In this document: piece after piece, positions 32,461 to 44,125 of the stretch | Layout of the letters: each line of letters starts with the position of its first letter | How positions within the stretch are numbered: the stretch's first letter is position 1 | From: Colocasia esculenta | Taxonomy: Eukaryota > Streptophyta > Magnoliopsida > Alismatales > Araceae | NCBI GenBank assembly: GCA_014218235.1 | Contig: CM024761.1 | Location: 95,415,648-95,479,647, forward strand | Direction of reading: 5' to 3' | Length of the DNA: 64,000 bases | The notes under the pieces: model-generated | Seen by the model: the letters and a program-made list of their open reading frames with translations, nothing else | What the model was told of the DNA's origin: nothing | Databases searched by the model: none | Position numbers and translations under genes: made by a program

Positions 32461-33990
32461 AAGATGTTGGAGGATGCGGCTTGCGCGTTGACTAAGTTAG
32501 AGCCATCGCTATGCCAGGCTTTTGTAGCTCAGTTATCCCTTAGGTCCTCGGTTTTGGATGAGGTGATCGAGCAAAAGGAAGCCGACCCTAGACTCTTAGA
32601 GTTAGTGGGCAAGGTTAGGCATTGCTCGTGATGAGGACAGTGTGATTAGATTTCAGCACCGTGTTTGTGTCCCTGATTTAGTAGATGTCTGTGAGCATGT
32701 GTTAGCGGAGGCTCATAGATCGTGATTCTCTATTCATCCGGGTAACACGAAGATGTATCAGGATTTGAAGAGATCATTTTGGTGGTCCGGCATGAAGAAG
32801 GATGTAGCGGATTATGTGTCTAGGTGTTTAGTGTGTCAGCAAGTGAAGGCCGAGCGACAGCGACCATCCGGCCTTATGCAAAGGATGGACATCCCGTGTG
32901 GAAGTGGGAAGCTGTCACGATGGACTTTGTTTCGGGTTTGCCTCGATCTAGAAGGGGCAATGACTCGATTTGGGTAGTTGTAGATAGATTCTCGAAGACT
33001 GCTCATTTCTTGCCTATGAAGAAGAAGCAGTAGTAGAGAGTTTAGCTAGATTGTTATGTTAGTAGTATCATTAGATTGCATGGTGTGCCGAAGTCGATCA
33101 TTTCGGATCGAGATCCGAGATTTACTTCGAGGTTGTGGAAGGGTCTTCAGGATGCTTTAGGTTGGAGCTAAAGCTCAATTCGGCGTTTCATCCCCAGACT
33201 GATGGACAGTCCGAAGGACTATCCAGACGCTCGAGGATATGTTGAGAGCGTGTGTGCTGGATTGGAAGGATGATTGAGAGCGTCATTTACCTCTAGTGGA
33301 GTTCGCATACAACAACAGCTTTCATGCGAGTATTGGTATGGCTCCATTTGAGGCGTTGTATGGTAGGCCCTGCAGATCTCCGTTATGTTGGGAGGAGACT
33401 GGTGATAGGCAGTTGATCGGTCCGGAGTTAGTTCAGGAGACTTCGGATAAGGTCCAGCTTATCAGGAAGAGGCTTGTTGCGGCTCAGGATAGGCAAAAGA
33501 GCTATGCCGACAACAGGAGGAAGGATCTTGAGTTCGAGGTTGGCGATCATGTCTTCTTGAAGATATCGTCTACTCGAGGTGTTGTCAGGTTTGGCAGGCA
33601 TAGTAAGTTGAGCCCTAGGTTCATTGGCCCGTATGAGATTCTCAGACGTTTGGGCAGCATGGCATATGAGCTAGCATTACCCCCAGCTTTGGCTAGTGTT
33701 CATCCTGTATTTCACGTTTCGATGCTCAGGAAGTATGTCCGAGATCCATCTCATGTGATTAGTCATGAGCCAGTGGAGATTCAGCCAGATCTGTCGTATG
33801 TCGAGCAACCAGTAGCTATTCTTGACCGGAAGGTTCAGCATCTCCGGAACAAGAGTATTGCGTCGGTGAAAGTTCTCTTGCGGAACTTCTCATGAGAAGA
33901 GGCTACTTGGGAGCTTGAGGATGCGATGAAGAAGAAGTATCCCTTTTGTTTGAGTAGCGTCGTTCTAACTTCGACGACAAAGTTTCTTTT
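32461..33990 (+). pseudogene. pol: G3 integrase and chromodomain-like tail
   Basis: The zinc domain ends RSFWWSGMKKDVADYV, CLVCQQVKAERQRP (32753-32870). The core shows MDFVSGLPRSRRG (first Asp, about 32920) and a second Asp block, SDRDPRF, in the frame near 33105. A missing base near 33170 and others break the third. 33296-33895 is open: AYNNSFHASIGMAPFEALYG, SYADNRRKDLEFEVGDHVFLKIS, HPVFHVSMLRKYV. The tail AILDRKVQHLRNKSIASVKVL and, after TGA at 33893, EEATWELEDAMKKKYPF has the shape of the chromovirus tail seen in G1. Confidence 0.86.
33967..33984 (+). repeat. Hairpin before G3 polypurine tract
   Basis: AACTT (33967-33971), loop, AAGTT (33980-33984). It lies about 20 bases before the 3' LTR and about 10 before the purine tract aaggggtagaggg. 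It occupies the same position as the stronger hairpins of G1 and G2, with paired changes in the stem. Confidence 0.6.
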
Positions 33991-34003
33991 AAGGGGTAGA
34001 GGG

Positions 34004-37000
34004 TGTAAGGACCTCGAATTTTGTCGCATTATTGTATTGCATGTAAATAATTCATGTTGTGTATGTACGTATGTAAATATCTACGTGAGTACTAGTTAGT
34101 ATACTTATGTATGCATGTGTATAATTAGTATAAATAATGTATGAATGGTATGATGGTAGTGTGTACATGATAGCGTATACATATGGCACATATATAGGTA
34201 TAAGATGTGCATGGTTTCTGCATGTTTTGGAGTTCTGGCCGAAGGGCAGCTTGGCGTCAATATCAATGGACGCTTGTGTTGGGTAGGCGTCAACCCCATG
34301 GACGCCAAAACTAATTCCAGCGTCCAGCAATGTGGACGCCAACTTCTCTGACCTGCATGTGTTGCAGAGCCCAGAATTCTGGGAGCAAGCCACCCAACCA
34401 TTGGGGAGCTGTCCCCAACGGTCTGAAAGGGTTATCACATCATCTTCTGCGTGGGTGAGAGGTCTTTGGCTATATACAAAGCCCTATTTGCAACTCACAC
34501 CCCTCTCTCTGCCCTTTGCAAGAGAGGAAGAAGAGGAAAAGAAGAGAAAACCCTATTTTCGGACTGTGAGAAACCCTCACTTTTGCAACCCCAAATCTGA
34601 AGTTCTGAAGCTTGATCCGGCCACTTGCTGCATCAAGGAGCTTGTTGGATCATCGAGGAAGGCATCCCCGACCTCGAACTGCACTGGAGCTTGATGAAGA
34701 ACCCGGAGTGATGCTTTTCTAGGAGCTTCTTGGGACAGCCCAAGGAGAGCTTCACCGTGCCCTAGATCCGTTTGGTGTATTTTCTAGAGGCAAGTACCCT
34801 ACCCATAACGTCCCTGTATGTGTCTAGGTTGGTTTTATAAATTTTATGTATTTTCCTCATGTCCTGGATCCCCTTTTTCACCTTTTCATTTGAGTTTGGT
34901 CTGTGTTTCTGCACAGACATGAACTTGGCGTCAATGCCTTGACGCCAAGATCCAGGTGTGCGTCCAGCGATCTTGCCGTCCACTCCTAGAACGGCCAGAG
35001 ACCGCCGCCAAGTTCATCTGAGCAGAACAGCAAGCTGTTCTGCCCTTCTATATGATTAACTTCGATATGTTTCACGATGAGGATATAATGTAATCTCTTA
35101 TATGTTATGTATACTAGTGAATGTGGTGTGTGGATGAATTTTGTGCAAAGTGGTAAATGATAAAGTTTATTTATTTCATGAATTACATGTATGATGAGTT
35201 GCTAATCTTGTCAACCCTTGTTTGTATGATTTAGGATGAGTCAGAATGTCCTACATTTTATGGGTCATGCATGTATTAGTCATTCTCTGTTCTGAGATTC
35301 TCAAATTTTCCCATGCTTGTGTGAATTAGTGGAAATATTGTTTGGGAATATAGAAATCATGCGTAGGTCATGATAAATCTTCGGTAAATCATGTATTGCC
35401 CAAAAATTTCTGGAACAAATTCTGTAGCTCCATGTCTGTTAGGGTTCAGGCAGTGAATTGTTAAAAATTGTGATTGGTATTCAACTCCATGTTAAATTGA
35501 ATTGTGAATAGCATGTGGAATTAATGTTAGATTTTCTGTAATTTTGTTTTAGCTTAGAAAAATCTGAAATTTTGCATGTGGGATTCTAAGCCCGAAATTA
35601 GCCTGTGGTTAACTTTTAGGTCATTTGGACCAGTACATGATGAAATATGAATTTTCCATGTAAAAATGTGAAACTAATGCATGCATTTGTAAAATGATTT
35701 GATTTTGTATATAGCAACCTGATTAGTGAAATTTCCTGAGTGCTAAATTTCTGTAATTGTAGTGCCATGTTAGGGAAAAATAGAGAAGTGTGCATGTGAG
35801 TGAGAAAGTGAATGAAATGAGAGTGACATGTGTAAACCTATGTGTAAAATCGGTAAAAATTTGTAATGTGTAACTTATGCCAAATGTGACACTGCTTCCG
35901 CAGAGGGCAGTGGAACTGTATCAGGGAAAAGTCCCCCTGATAAGGTTCAATGTGTAGTGACCATAAGGGCATTAGGGGGAAATCCTGGAGGTGGACAAGT
36001 ACCACTGGTTAGGGTGGAGACTTGTTCTCCCGGTCTGCGCAGTCCAAGAGTCGCCATTGTATTGCCTAGATGGCGTCTATGTGATGTGATGTGTTGTGTC
36101 CTTCTTTGGTGGTTTGAACTACGTGTCACGGCACTAAATGTGAATGTGTAAATGTGTATGTGTTCATGTGAAAAATGTGAATGTGAACAATGTGTAAAAG
36201 TGCATGTGTAAAGTGTGAATTATGCGAATTCGAAATTGTGTAAAAATGTAAAACTAAATGTGAGGATGTGAGTTTGTAATCCATGTTATGACAATCTAAA
36301 ATCATGCTTAAACAGTAGCTTTACTATGTTATGATCATGTTATGTATGCAAAATGCCTAGAATCCATGCTAGGGATAATTGTTAAGCATATATAAACAAC
36401 TTCCATGCTTGATTGTTCACATGTTGTGATTTAAATCGTTGTTGTAACTCTCATGTGTTAGATTATGGTTGCTAAAGCATGTAAAACCAGCAAGTTTAAA
36501 GCATGTAAAATGGTTATGTATATGTGTAGGAATGTGTAGATTCCATGTTAGGTATGTTTCCTTTCATGCATGTTCGGAAATTGATGTTAATGGTTTTCAT
36601 GTCTTAGTTGGTTAAAGGTAGAATTTCTATGTGAGGAATGAATAGAAAGCATGTGATAGGTGATTCTATTTTAGGAAATCTGAAAGCATAGTCCATGTGT
36701 TTAAATTGTAGATTTACCATGATAGGTTGAAAAATTAAATGTCAAGCATGCTACATGTGGTGTCATATGAATGTGTATGTGGAACCTACTATGATATGTG
36801 CATGTGCGGTATGTGTAGAAGTACTTGCGGAGTCCTTTAGACTCACTACTTGCTTCGGCGTAGAGGTGTAGTTGGTGATGAGACACTTGTGGAGGAGACG
36901 TTGGATACCGACTCCGAGCGCGGAGATTAGAGTGTTGCTGGAGTACTTGTGACATTTTGTGACTTTCATAGTATGTAAATTGAACATTGTATTATCTTTA

Positions 37001-37276
37001 TCATGGAAGAATGTATAAGTGTGGACATCTTTGAATTTGATTTTCAGCAATTTAAATTATGTTGACTTTTAGTTCTTTAAATGTTATCAAATCATGTATG
37101 TTAAATGTGGATGATGAATGAATGAAGACAGTGGTTCTTTTACATCCGCTACTCTGTTCTTATATTCACGTGTATCTCAGCTGAATGTCATTGTTGGGTA
37201 AATGTCCCACTGTGATGACACTCGCTATACCGACGTGGGTTGGTATAACCGTACCAGTATAAAGAGGGTCGTCGCA
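34004..37276 (+). repeat. G3 3' LTR
   Basis: 3.27 kb, starts TGTAAGGACC, ends GTCGTCGCA, and aligns along its whole length with 25852-29097 with scattered substitutions and small indels. It contains the motif array (34253-34341) and the inverted repeat (34924-34949). Followed by catgc (37277-37281) and the second part of the G2 5' LTR. Confidence 0.95.
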
Positions 37277-38164
37277 CATGCGGTATAATGATTACTGTCA
37301 TTGCATCTGCGCTGGGAGTCGTACGTGTCGTGTTGAATGATAGATACAATAACCACATACACGTGTCCTGGTGTACATTCTTGGTTGATCTTTCCTTGGT
37401 GTACATTACTGTCTACGTGCCTGATTAGTGTTACATAATCGTGCTCGTGCGTTCTTGCTTGCGTGATATGGCCATCCTGCATATAATGCAATTAGTGATA
37501 TCTTGCGTTCTTGAAAGCTATTGACATCAAGCGAAACCTTGCGTGCCTATACAAAGTGATATATTGCTAGTTCTATCTCGTTATATGCTTCTAGATCTTA
37601 TTCTATTATGATCACTCTATCTAGCTTGTTCATATATCATGTTTTAATGAGTTTTATTCGTACATGCATATCATGACAATCATCGTACTTACCTAGTTCT
37701 AAATTGTTAATCACATATATCATTGCCCGCATGTTGAGATATAAATCCTACTGGGCTAGTTTGCTCATTCCCTACTTTTAACCATTCTAGGTGATTATGA
37801 CATTCAAGAGGAAGAGCAAGTCAAGGATGGGAATGCGTCCGAGTGATGAGCATTCTAAATATGACTCTATCTATAGTTAGTTTATTTCGAGTGTTACAAC
37901 ATGTAGTAGGAAGTGAGGAATAAAATGTACTTCTCTTTTTATTTAGTCTTAGTCATGTATTAGTTTCCATTTGGAATACAATGAGTTGAGATTTGAATAC
38001 AATTTCCATTGAGTTCAATATTTGGGCCCTATGATGATGTTGGTGTTATGCATTTAGTGAGTGCTAGCAAGAGGCTTATTTGCCGACTGTTCACGTCTCG
38101 GGATATCGTCTCGAACTATATTCTGCATTATTAATATCTGCTGCGTAAATCTCGGGACGTGACA
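37277..38164 (+). repeat. G2 5' LTR, second part
   Basis: It begins with the G3 target duplication and continues ggtataatgattactg, matching 46938 onward in the 3' LTR. Includes the block cctactgggctagtttgctc (about 37748), a form of the TACTGGGC block also seen in the G1-family LTRs (50072, 51909, 61140). Ends CGGGACGTGACA. Confidence 0.92.
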
Positions 38165-38170
38165 GTTTAG

Positions 38171-38182
38171 TGGTATCAGAGC
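38171..38182 (+). other. G2 primer binding site (tRNA-iMet type)
   Basis: TGGTATCAGAGC lies six bases after the LTR end at 38164. Confidence 0.9.
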
Positions 38183-38403
38183 CTAGGAATACCAAATAGG
38201 ATATACGTCTCTAGATTAGGAGATACCTATGGAACCTGGGTCATGGAAATTAAATATAGTACCTGGTGAGAATGGGTAGAGATTGAGAATATGTTAGAAT
38301 GAACAAAACACTCCTACCCATTGACTCTAATAATGTATTTGGAGACATTAATTGGTTTGCATCCTTTTCGTAGGAACCCTCATAACTCTCTCACTCAACC
38401 GCA

Positions 38404-39360
38404 ATGGCGCGCAACCAATGGCAAGCTATGCAAGAAACAGTGGCAGGACTCACACAGGCCTTGGAAAATGTGGTTATGGATGGAAATCAGGCTGCTGGAG
38501 CTAGGAACAGAGCCGGTTATCTACACCGCAATTTTAGGAGTTTGAACCCTCCTTGTTTCTCTGGATCCCTTGATCCAGACGAAGCAGAGAACTGGCAGGA
38601 TGAGATAGAAAGGATCTTCCAAGTCATGCAATGCACTAACAGGGAGAAGGTGGTACTGGCCACTTTTCAATTCACTAAGGATGCCCGAGCATGGTGGAAG
38701 GCGACATCGGCCCACCTACCTAATGTTGGCGAACTGGAATCGACAGGTTTCTTGGAGATTTTCCAAGGGAAGTACTTCTTCGAGAGGGTCAAGGAGAAGA
38801 AGGCAGCGGAGTTTGCCGCACTAAAACAGAAAGGAATGTCTGTGGCTGAGTATGAGGCTCAGTTCGTGCATATGGCAGTGTATGACCCACATCTGGTGGG
38901 CACGGAAAGGTTGAAGGCCAACCGTTTCATGGATGGGCTTAGGCCCATGTTCATTGAAAAGCTTGGACCTCACAACATTCAAACTTACACTGAGATGGTC
39001 TAAAGAGCTCAACTGGTACAAGACACTATGGCTAAGGTGGAAGGCATAAAGAGGGAAAGACATCTCAAAGCCGACCATCATAAAAGACGAACAGTCGATA
39101 CAACTGGAACCTTTCCACAACAACAACAATAACAACAAAATGCCAACCACTGGGAAGGACAATGGCATGGAGAAAAAGATCAAAGTAGAATAAACAACGA
39201 TGGTTGAATATTGAAAATTTTACGACAAGCCTGGGCACCAAGCAGACAAGTGCTGGAAGAAGGTCGGGGCTTGCCTGCGATGTGGGAGTCAGGAACATCA
39301 TATACCAAACTGTCCCATGCTAAAAGATCAAGTTGGAAGGAACCAGGAGTGGTAAAGCAT
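38404..39360 (+). pseudogene. gag: G2 gag (only gene of the element)
   Basis: The ATG at 38404 opens MARNQWQAMQETVAGL and a complete retrotransposon Gag domain: FSGSLDPDEAENWQDEIERIF, VVLATFQFTKDARAWWKAT, FLEIFQGKYFFERVKEKKAAEF, SVAEYEAQFVHMAVYDPHL, RFMDGLRPMF. It is open for 199 codons to a TAA at 39001-39003, then continues with stops. Two zinc knuckles are recognisable near 39216-39312: KPGHQADKCWKK (first Cys lost) and CLRCGSQEHHIPNC. No intron interrupts this gag. It then runs straight into a polypurine tract, with protease, RT and integrase missing. Gag alone could still allow packaging if pol were supplied in trans. Confidence 0.88.
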
Positions 39361-39710
39361 CAAGGACGAATGCAATAACGCAAGTGGAGCTCCCGGAAGG
39401 AGGTATGATTGTAAAACTCTAGATTGATCTTATGATGTTTTTCTTATTAGTACATTTCTAAGTGGGGGAGATCATTAAGGAGAAATTATAAAGGAATAAT
39501 CTAGTAATTATACCATAGTTCATCTGGAGGATTAAGATGGAGTTATGACAATTGTGGAAGGAAAATAGGAGTGGAAGGAACCAAATGAATAGTACGGGTA
39601 GCTATAGGTGTAGATGTTGGACTAGCTTCCACGATGTTGAAACAAGTTAGAGGAATTAAATCCGAAATGATCTCAAGGATCATAACTATCAAAAGCAATT
39701 AATGATCTAT

Positions 39711-39729
39711 GAATTTGGGGACCAAATTC
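39711..39729 (+). repeat. Perfect hairpin before G2 polypurine tract
   Basis: GAATTTGG, gga, CCAAATTC, identical in stem and loop to 22953-22971 of G1. The purine tract agtgggggaggg and the LTR start (39747) follow. Confidence 0.9.
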
Positions 39730-39746
39730 TCTTAAGTGGGGGAGGG

Positions 39747-40116
39747 TGTAGCACCCTGAAAATTTTAATTACATAAAAATTCAAATAAATGGAAATAAAT
39801 AATTTCCATAATATGAGAGTATTTAAAACATATGTATCATTATCGTATGTGCTATAACACGTCGGAAAATTCCATAAAAATTATAAATCAACCCCACACA
39901 TTATTCCTAAGTGTTCTACAAAGAAATTCGTGCAAAAAAAATCCGATTAACCAAGTGTATATCACATGGTGACCGATTATCCAAATAATGAAACAAGTCG
40001 AAAAAACCGTTAACCCGGAAATACGACGCAATCTTAAATTAAATAAAAATGTTGGAGAGACTTCCAAATTAAATATTAATGACCCAATATCATAATTGGG
40101 CCAATGGACTACATAT
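39747..40116 (+). repeat. G2 3' LTR, first part
   Basis: It starts TGTAGCACCCTG, aligns with 23298-23665, and is cut at the duplication catat (40112-40116) by the minus-strand copia element. Confidence 0.93.
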
Positions 40117-41821
40117 TGTTGGCTCTTTTGGTACGGCAGCAAGCAAACCTAGAGGGGGGGGGGGTGAATAGGTTTTCTAAAATCTGAAACAGAAACTTAA
40201 ACACAGAAAAATATCACTTGAAAGTTTAGTTAGTTTAGTGTCATAAAGAGTAGTAGTGCGGAAGCAAATAAACAATCACACAAATAACACAAGGGATTTA
40301 TCCTGGTTCAGCCCTTCCCACATGGAAGTCCTACGTCCAGTCCCCAAGCAACCTCTTGGGATTTTACTAAGCAAGGGTACAGTCCCGCTGAAGGACAATA
40401 CAACACCCAGCACCCCAGCTAGTCTTATTCTCTTTCTCGGGCAAGAAGGCAGCCCACTTCTCTTACTGGTCAAGAAGCCAACCTCCTAGTACAAACCCCA
40501 GTGCGATTTTGCTAGACACAAACCCCTAACTAGGTTCTACACTGTATACAGTCCTACAGCTGGACAAAAGACTTTCTTATAAAAGAAAGAACAATGCTGG
40601 GAGTTCGAACAAATGAAAAAACCAACTAAATGAACTCTCAGTGAAAAGTCTCTCTCCCCAGATTACAAAGATGCACACAGAGAGAGTGAGGGGAAGAGAA
40701 GGAGCTTGAATGCTTGAGTGCTTCAGTTGCTTGAACACTTCTTTTTGGCTCAGGCTCTTTCTCTCTTTTCCTTTAAGTGTATGTGGCATTGAGGTTCCTC
40801 ACTGGTTGTACACTCCTTCAAAGATCTTTAGGAAAGCTCTGTTGACTTGTTCTTCAGCCTTGCTTCATCTTTTATATGAACAACTTTGAACAAATTCGTT
40901 GAGGAGATCCGTTGGAGTTCTAGCCATTGCTCATCTTCTCACTCTTCTAATATTTTGTGGTCTATGAGATCTACAAGCATAGAAGAGAGTGTTTAGATAA
41001 AATAGTGTTTCTGTCAAAAAGCTCACATACCTTTATGCTTCCTATTTTCTCCCAGAAGTAGTAAGTAACCACCTTTCTGTCTGACAGTAGAGAAGAGATC
41101 TAGAGAGATAAAAGAAAATCTTCTGTCAGAGACATTTTTGACTTTTCATTAGGCGCCAAATTGTTATTATAAAGAAAATCGATGTTTACATGAAGTCGAT
41201 GTTTGGACAAAATCGATGTTTAAGTAAAAGCAAATTGTTATTATAAAGATAGGCAAAACGATGGGCAAATCGATGTTTTCACTTATCGAGTCGATGTGGA
41301 AACCAAATTGTTATGAAACTTATCAAATCGTTATGGCGTTCAAATCGTTATGAAAACTTATCAAATCTATGTTTTCGTCAAATCGATGTTCTCTTTTAGG
41401 AAATCGATGTAAGAGAGAAATCGATGTGACGATCAAATCGTTATGGCACTTATCGAATCGATGTAAGAATCAAATCATTGTTTCTCACTTATGAAATCGT
41501 TATGATAACCAAATCGTTGTGAGAGCTAATCGTTGTTCTCACTTATCAAATCGTTGTATCTCTTAACGAATCGTTACACGATCAAATCATTGTGTAACTT
41601 ATCAAATCGTTGTTAGTGAAATCGATGTGGCACTTTGAACAGAAATCGATGTATATTGAATAAGCATCGATTTAGCATTTTAGTGCACATCATACAACGA
41701 TAATTCCATAAATTTATATTTATTAGGAAAATATGATATTAAATATTTTTAATAATATTTAATTAATCATACAATTTGTTATCACCAAAATATAAGGGTA
41801 AAATATAGGAGTGGTTCAACA
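40117..41821 (-). repeat. Minus-strand element, 3' LTR
   Basis: It aligns with 43059-44786. It has a poly-G run at about 40155 (C-tract on the minus strand, with CTCTAGGTT, as in other Sirevirus LTR ends). An ATCGAT-type array covers about 41185-41660. Confidence 0.93.
41185..41660 (-). repeat. ATCGAT / ATCGTT motif array, 3' LTR copy
   Basis: About 25 copies of AAATCGATGT, AAATCGTTAT or AAATCGTTGT occur, many separated by phrases such as cacttatc or gagagaa. It is the counterpart of the array at 44126-44615 and has several copy-specific changes. Confidence 0.85.
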
Positions 41822-42220
41822 ATCACCCCCTTTTTGGTGATGATAAAATTTACAAAATTTTCTGATGAAAATACTTAAAGCATAGAAAATTCATAGATAA
41901 TTCTCTCCCCCTTTTTGTCACAAACCAAAAGGAAGGATCTTACCATTCATTCTCTCCCCTTTGTGAAAATTTCTTACCATTGAGGGTTTAACAATGATTG
42001 ACATTAAAGAATAACTCCCCCTTAGTCTGTGCTCCCCCTTATGAGAGACTCCACCTGAAAAACTTGCAAAACATTGTTAGTAGTATTGTAGTTTACTGAA
42101 TATAATGAACAGAAATGTAAGTTTAAAAATAGAAACTAAAACTAAAGGATGACTACTTCCTCTTCAGATTAGAATGAAGTGAAGAGTTGGTAGTCACCAA
42201 TTGGATGTTTTTGATAATCC

Positions 42221-42998
42221 CTAACCATACCCCTTTGAATGCCTTTTTCTTTTATTCATCAAGAGTAGATAGGCATTTTTTTCTTTAATGTTGAATCTAC
42301 TTGAGGAGTTGTTCACTGAAGGTGTCTCCTGAGGTGTTACTTGGAATTTATGAGCCTTATCCTCAACTTCTTCTTCATCAGAAGCTTCTTTAACGCTTAT
42401 TTCTTCAGAGATATCCTTTTTGAAAAGGATATGAGGCTCCCTCTCAATCTGAGGCTCCTCCTTTACATCTTCTTCTTCATGTGGAAGGATAACTTCCTGA
42501 GGTGCTTCCTGTTGCTCCCTTTGAATGGTGACACTTGGAGAAGATGGAGTTGTAGCTTCCTGTCTTGTTTCTTTGAACACTTGAGCATCAATCTCTTATT
42601 TTAGAATAGGAATGATCTCATCTTGAGGAGTTTCAGGATTTTCCTCAACTTGAGCAGTTGGCACATCAGCCGTAATAGGTATTCCTTCATATGTGAGCTT
42701 CAATTCGTCCCACATATCTTTAGCAGATATACATCCGAATACTTTACTAAATTCTATTTTAGATAAAGCACAACATAAATAGTTCTTTTCTTTAAAGTTT
42801 AGAGAAATTTTACTTTTATTTGCTGCTGTAATGGCGATAGTGCCTGGAACAGGAACAATAACATAATCACTTGCCACAGATCAAAGTCTGTGCCTCGAAT
42901 GAAGCATTCCATTCTCATCATCCAATATTGGTAATCTTCTCCATCGAAGAATGGAGGTTGGTGACTGATTGACCTTCAGCATATCCTTGAGCTGTCAT
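42221..42998 (-). pseudogene. gag: Truncated copia-type gag of the minus-strand element
   Basis: On the minus strand an ATG at 42998 starts MTAQGYAEGQSVT, 40 bases after the primer site. Two frameshifts follow (near 42965 and 42870). The copia Gag start is recognisable (FFDGEDYQYWMMRMECF in one frame, then NFKEKNYLCCALSKIEF and SAKDMWDELKLTYEG in the next). After that the sequence switches to a very acidic stretch (EEEDVKEEPQIERE, KEASDEEEVEDKAH) with a TAA near 42598, ending at 42221. No zinc knuckle is present. The acidic part is unlike Gag and may derive from a post-pol ORF joined by the deletion that removed pol; this is inference. Confidence 0.75.
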
Positions 42999-43044
42999 GG
43001 ATCTTCTCTAAGATCGTTAGATCTTCTTGATTGATCAGAGATCC

Positions 43045-43056
43045 GCTCTGATACCA
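43045..43056 (-). other. Minus-strand element primer binding site
   Basis: The minus strand reads TGGTATCAGAGC two bases after its 5' LTR end (43059). tRNA-iMet type. Confidence 0.9.
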
Positions 43057-43804
43057 CTTGTTGGCCCTTTTGGTACAGCAGCAAGCTAACCTAGAGGGGG
43101 GTGAATAGGTTTTCTGAAATCTGAAACAGAAACTTAAACACAAAAAATATCACTTGAAAGTTTGGTTAGTTTAGTGTGATAAAGAGTAGCAGTGCGGAAG
43201 CAAATAAACAATCACACAAATAACACAAGGGATTTATCCTGGTTCGGCCCTTCCGACATGGAAGTCCTACGTCCAGTCCCTAAGCAACCTCTTGGGATTT
43301 TACTAACCAAGGGTACAGTCCCCCTCAAGGACATTACAACACCCAGCACCCCAGCTGGTCTTATTCTCTTTCCCGGGCAAGAAGGCAGCCCACTTCTCTT
43401 ACAGGTCAAGAAGCCAACCTCCTGGTACAAACCACAGTGCGGTTCTGCTAGACACAAACCCCTAGCTAGGTTCTACACTGTATAAAGTCCTACACTTGGA
43501 CAGAAGTCTTTCTTATAAAAGAAAGAACAATGTTGAGAGTTGGAACAAATGAAAAAACCAACTAAATAAACTCTCAGTGAAAAGACTCTCTCCCCAGATT
43601 ACAAAGATGCACACAGAGAGAGTGAAGAGAAGAGAAGGAGCTTGAATGCTTAAGTGCTTCAGTTGTTTGAACACTTCTTTTTTGCTCAGGCTCTTTCTCT
43701 CTTTTCCTTTGAGTGTATGTGGCGTTGAGGTTCCTCACTGGTTGTACACTCATTCAATGATCTTCAGGAAAGCTCTGTTGACTTGTTCTTCAGCCTTGCT
43801 TCAT

Positions 43805-43812
43805 CTTTTATA
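43805..43812 (-). promoter_or_regulatory. Minus-strand element TATA box
   Basis: The minus strand reads TATAAAAG within ttcatataaaagatgaag. It lies about 310 bases downstream of the motif array. The other LTR keeps it near 40871. Confidence 0.65.
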
Positions 43813-44125
43813 TGAACAACTTTGAACAAATCCGTTGAGGAGATCTGTTGGAGTTCTAGCCGTTGCTCATCTTCTCTTTCTTCTAATATTTTGTGGTCTA
43901 CGAGATTTGGAAGCATAGAAGAGAGTGTTTAGATAAAATAGTGTTTCTGTCAAAAACCTGACATACCTTTATGCTTCCTATTTTCTCCCAGAAGTAGTAA
44001 GTGACCACCTTTCTGTCTGACAGGAGAGAAGAGATCTAGAGAGATAAAAGAAAATCTTCTATCAGAGACATTTTTGACTTTTCATTAGGCGCCAAACATA
44101 TTTCAATGATCTGAGTACAAAGAAA

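Larger units (their letters stand above)
25852..37276 (+). mobile_element. G3: complete Ty3/gypsy chromovirus (Tekay/Del-like)
   Basis: The LTRs 25852-29097 and 34004-37276 start TGTAAGG and end GTCGTCGCA. The flanking duplication is catgg (25847) and catgc (37277), one base changed; the uninterrupted G2 3' LTR reads catggggtataatg at the same spot, confirming the site. Internal order is gag, protease, RT, RNase H, integrase, chromodomain-like tail, which is the gypsy order. Coding parts contain many frameshifts. The LTRs remain very similar, so insertion is recent relative to G2. Confidence 0.95.

Noticed and set aside
34332..34694. ORF of 120 codons in the G3 3' LTR (and counterparts at 26178 and 26362)
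   Set aside because: The 5' LTR copy is broken at different points by small indels, so the frame is not maintained.
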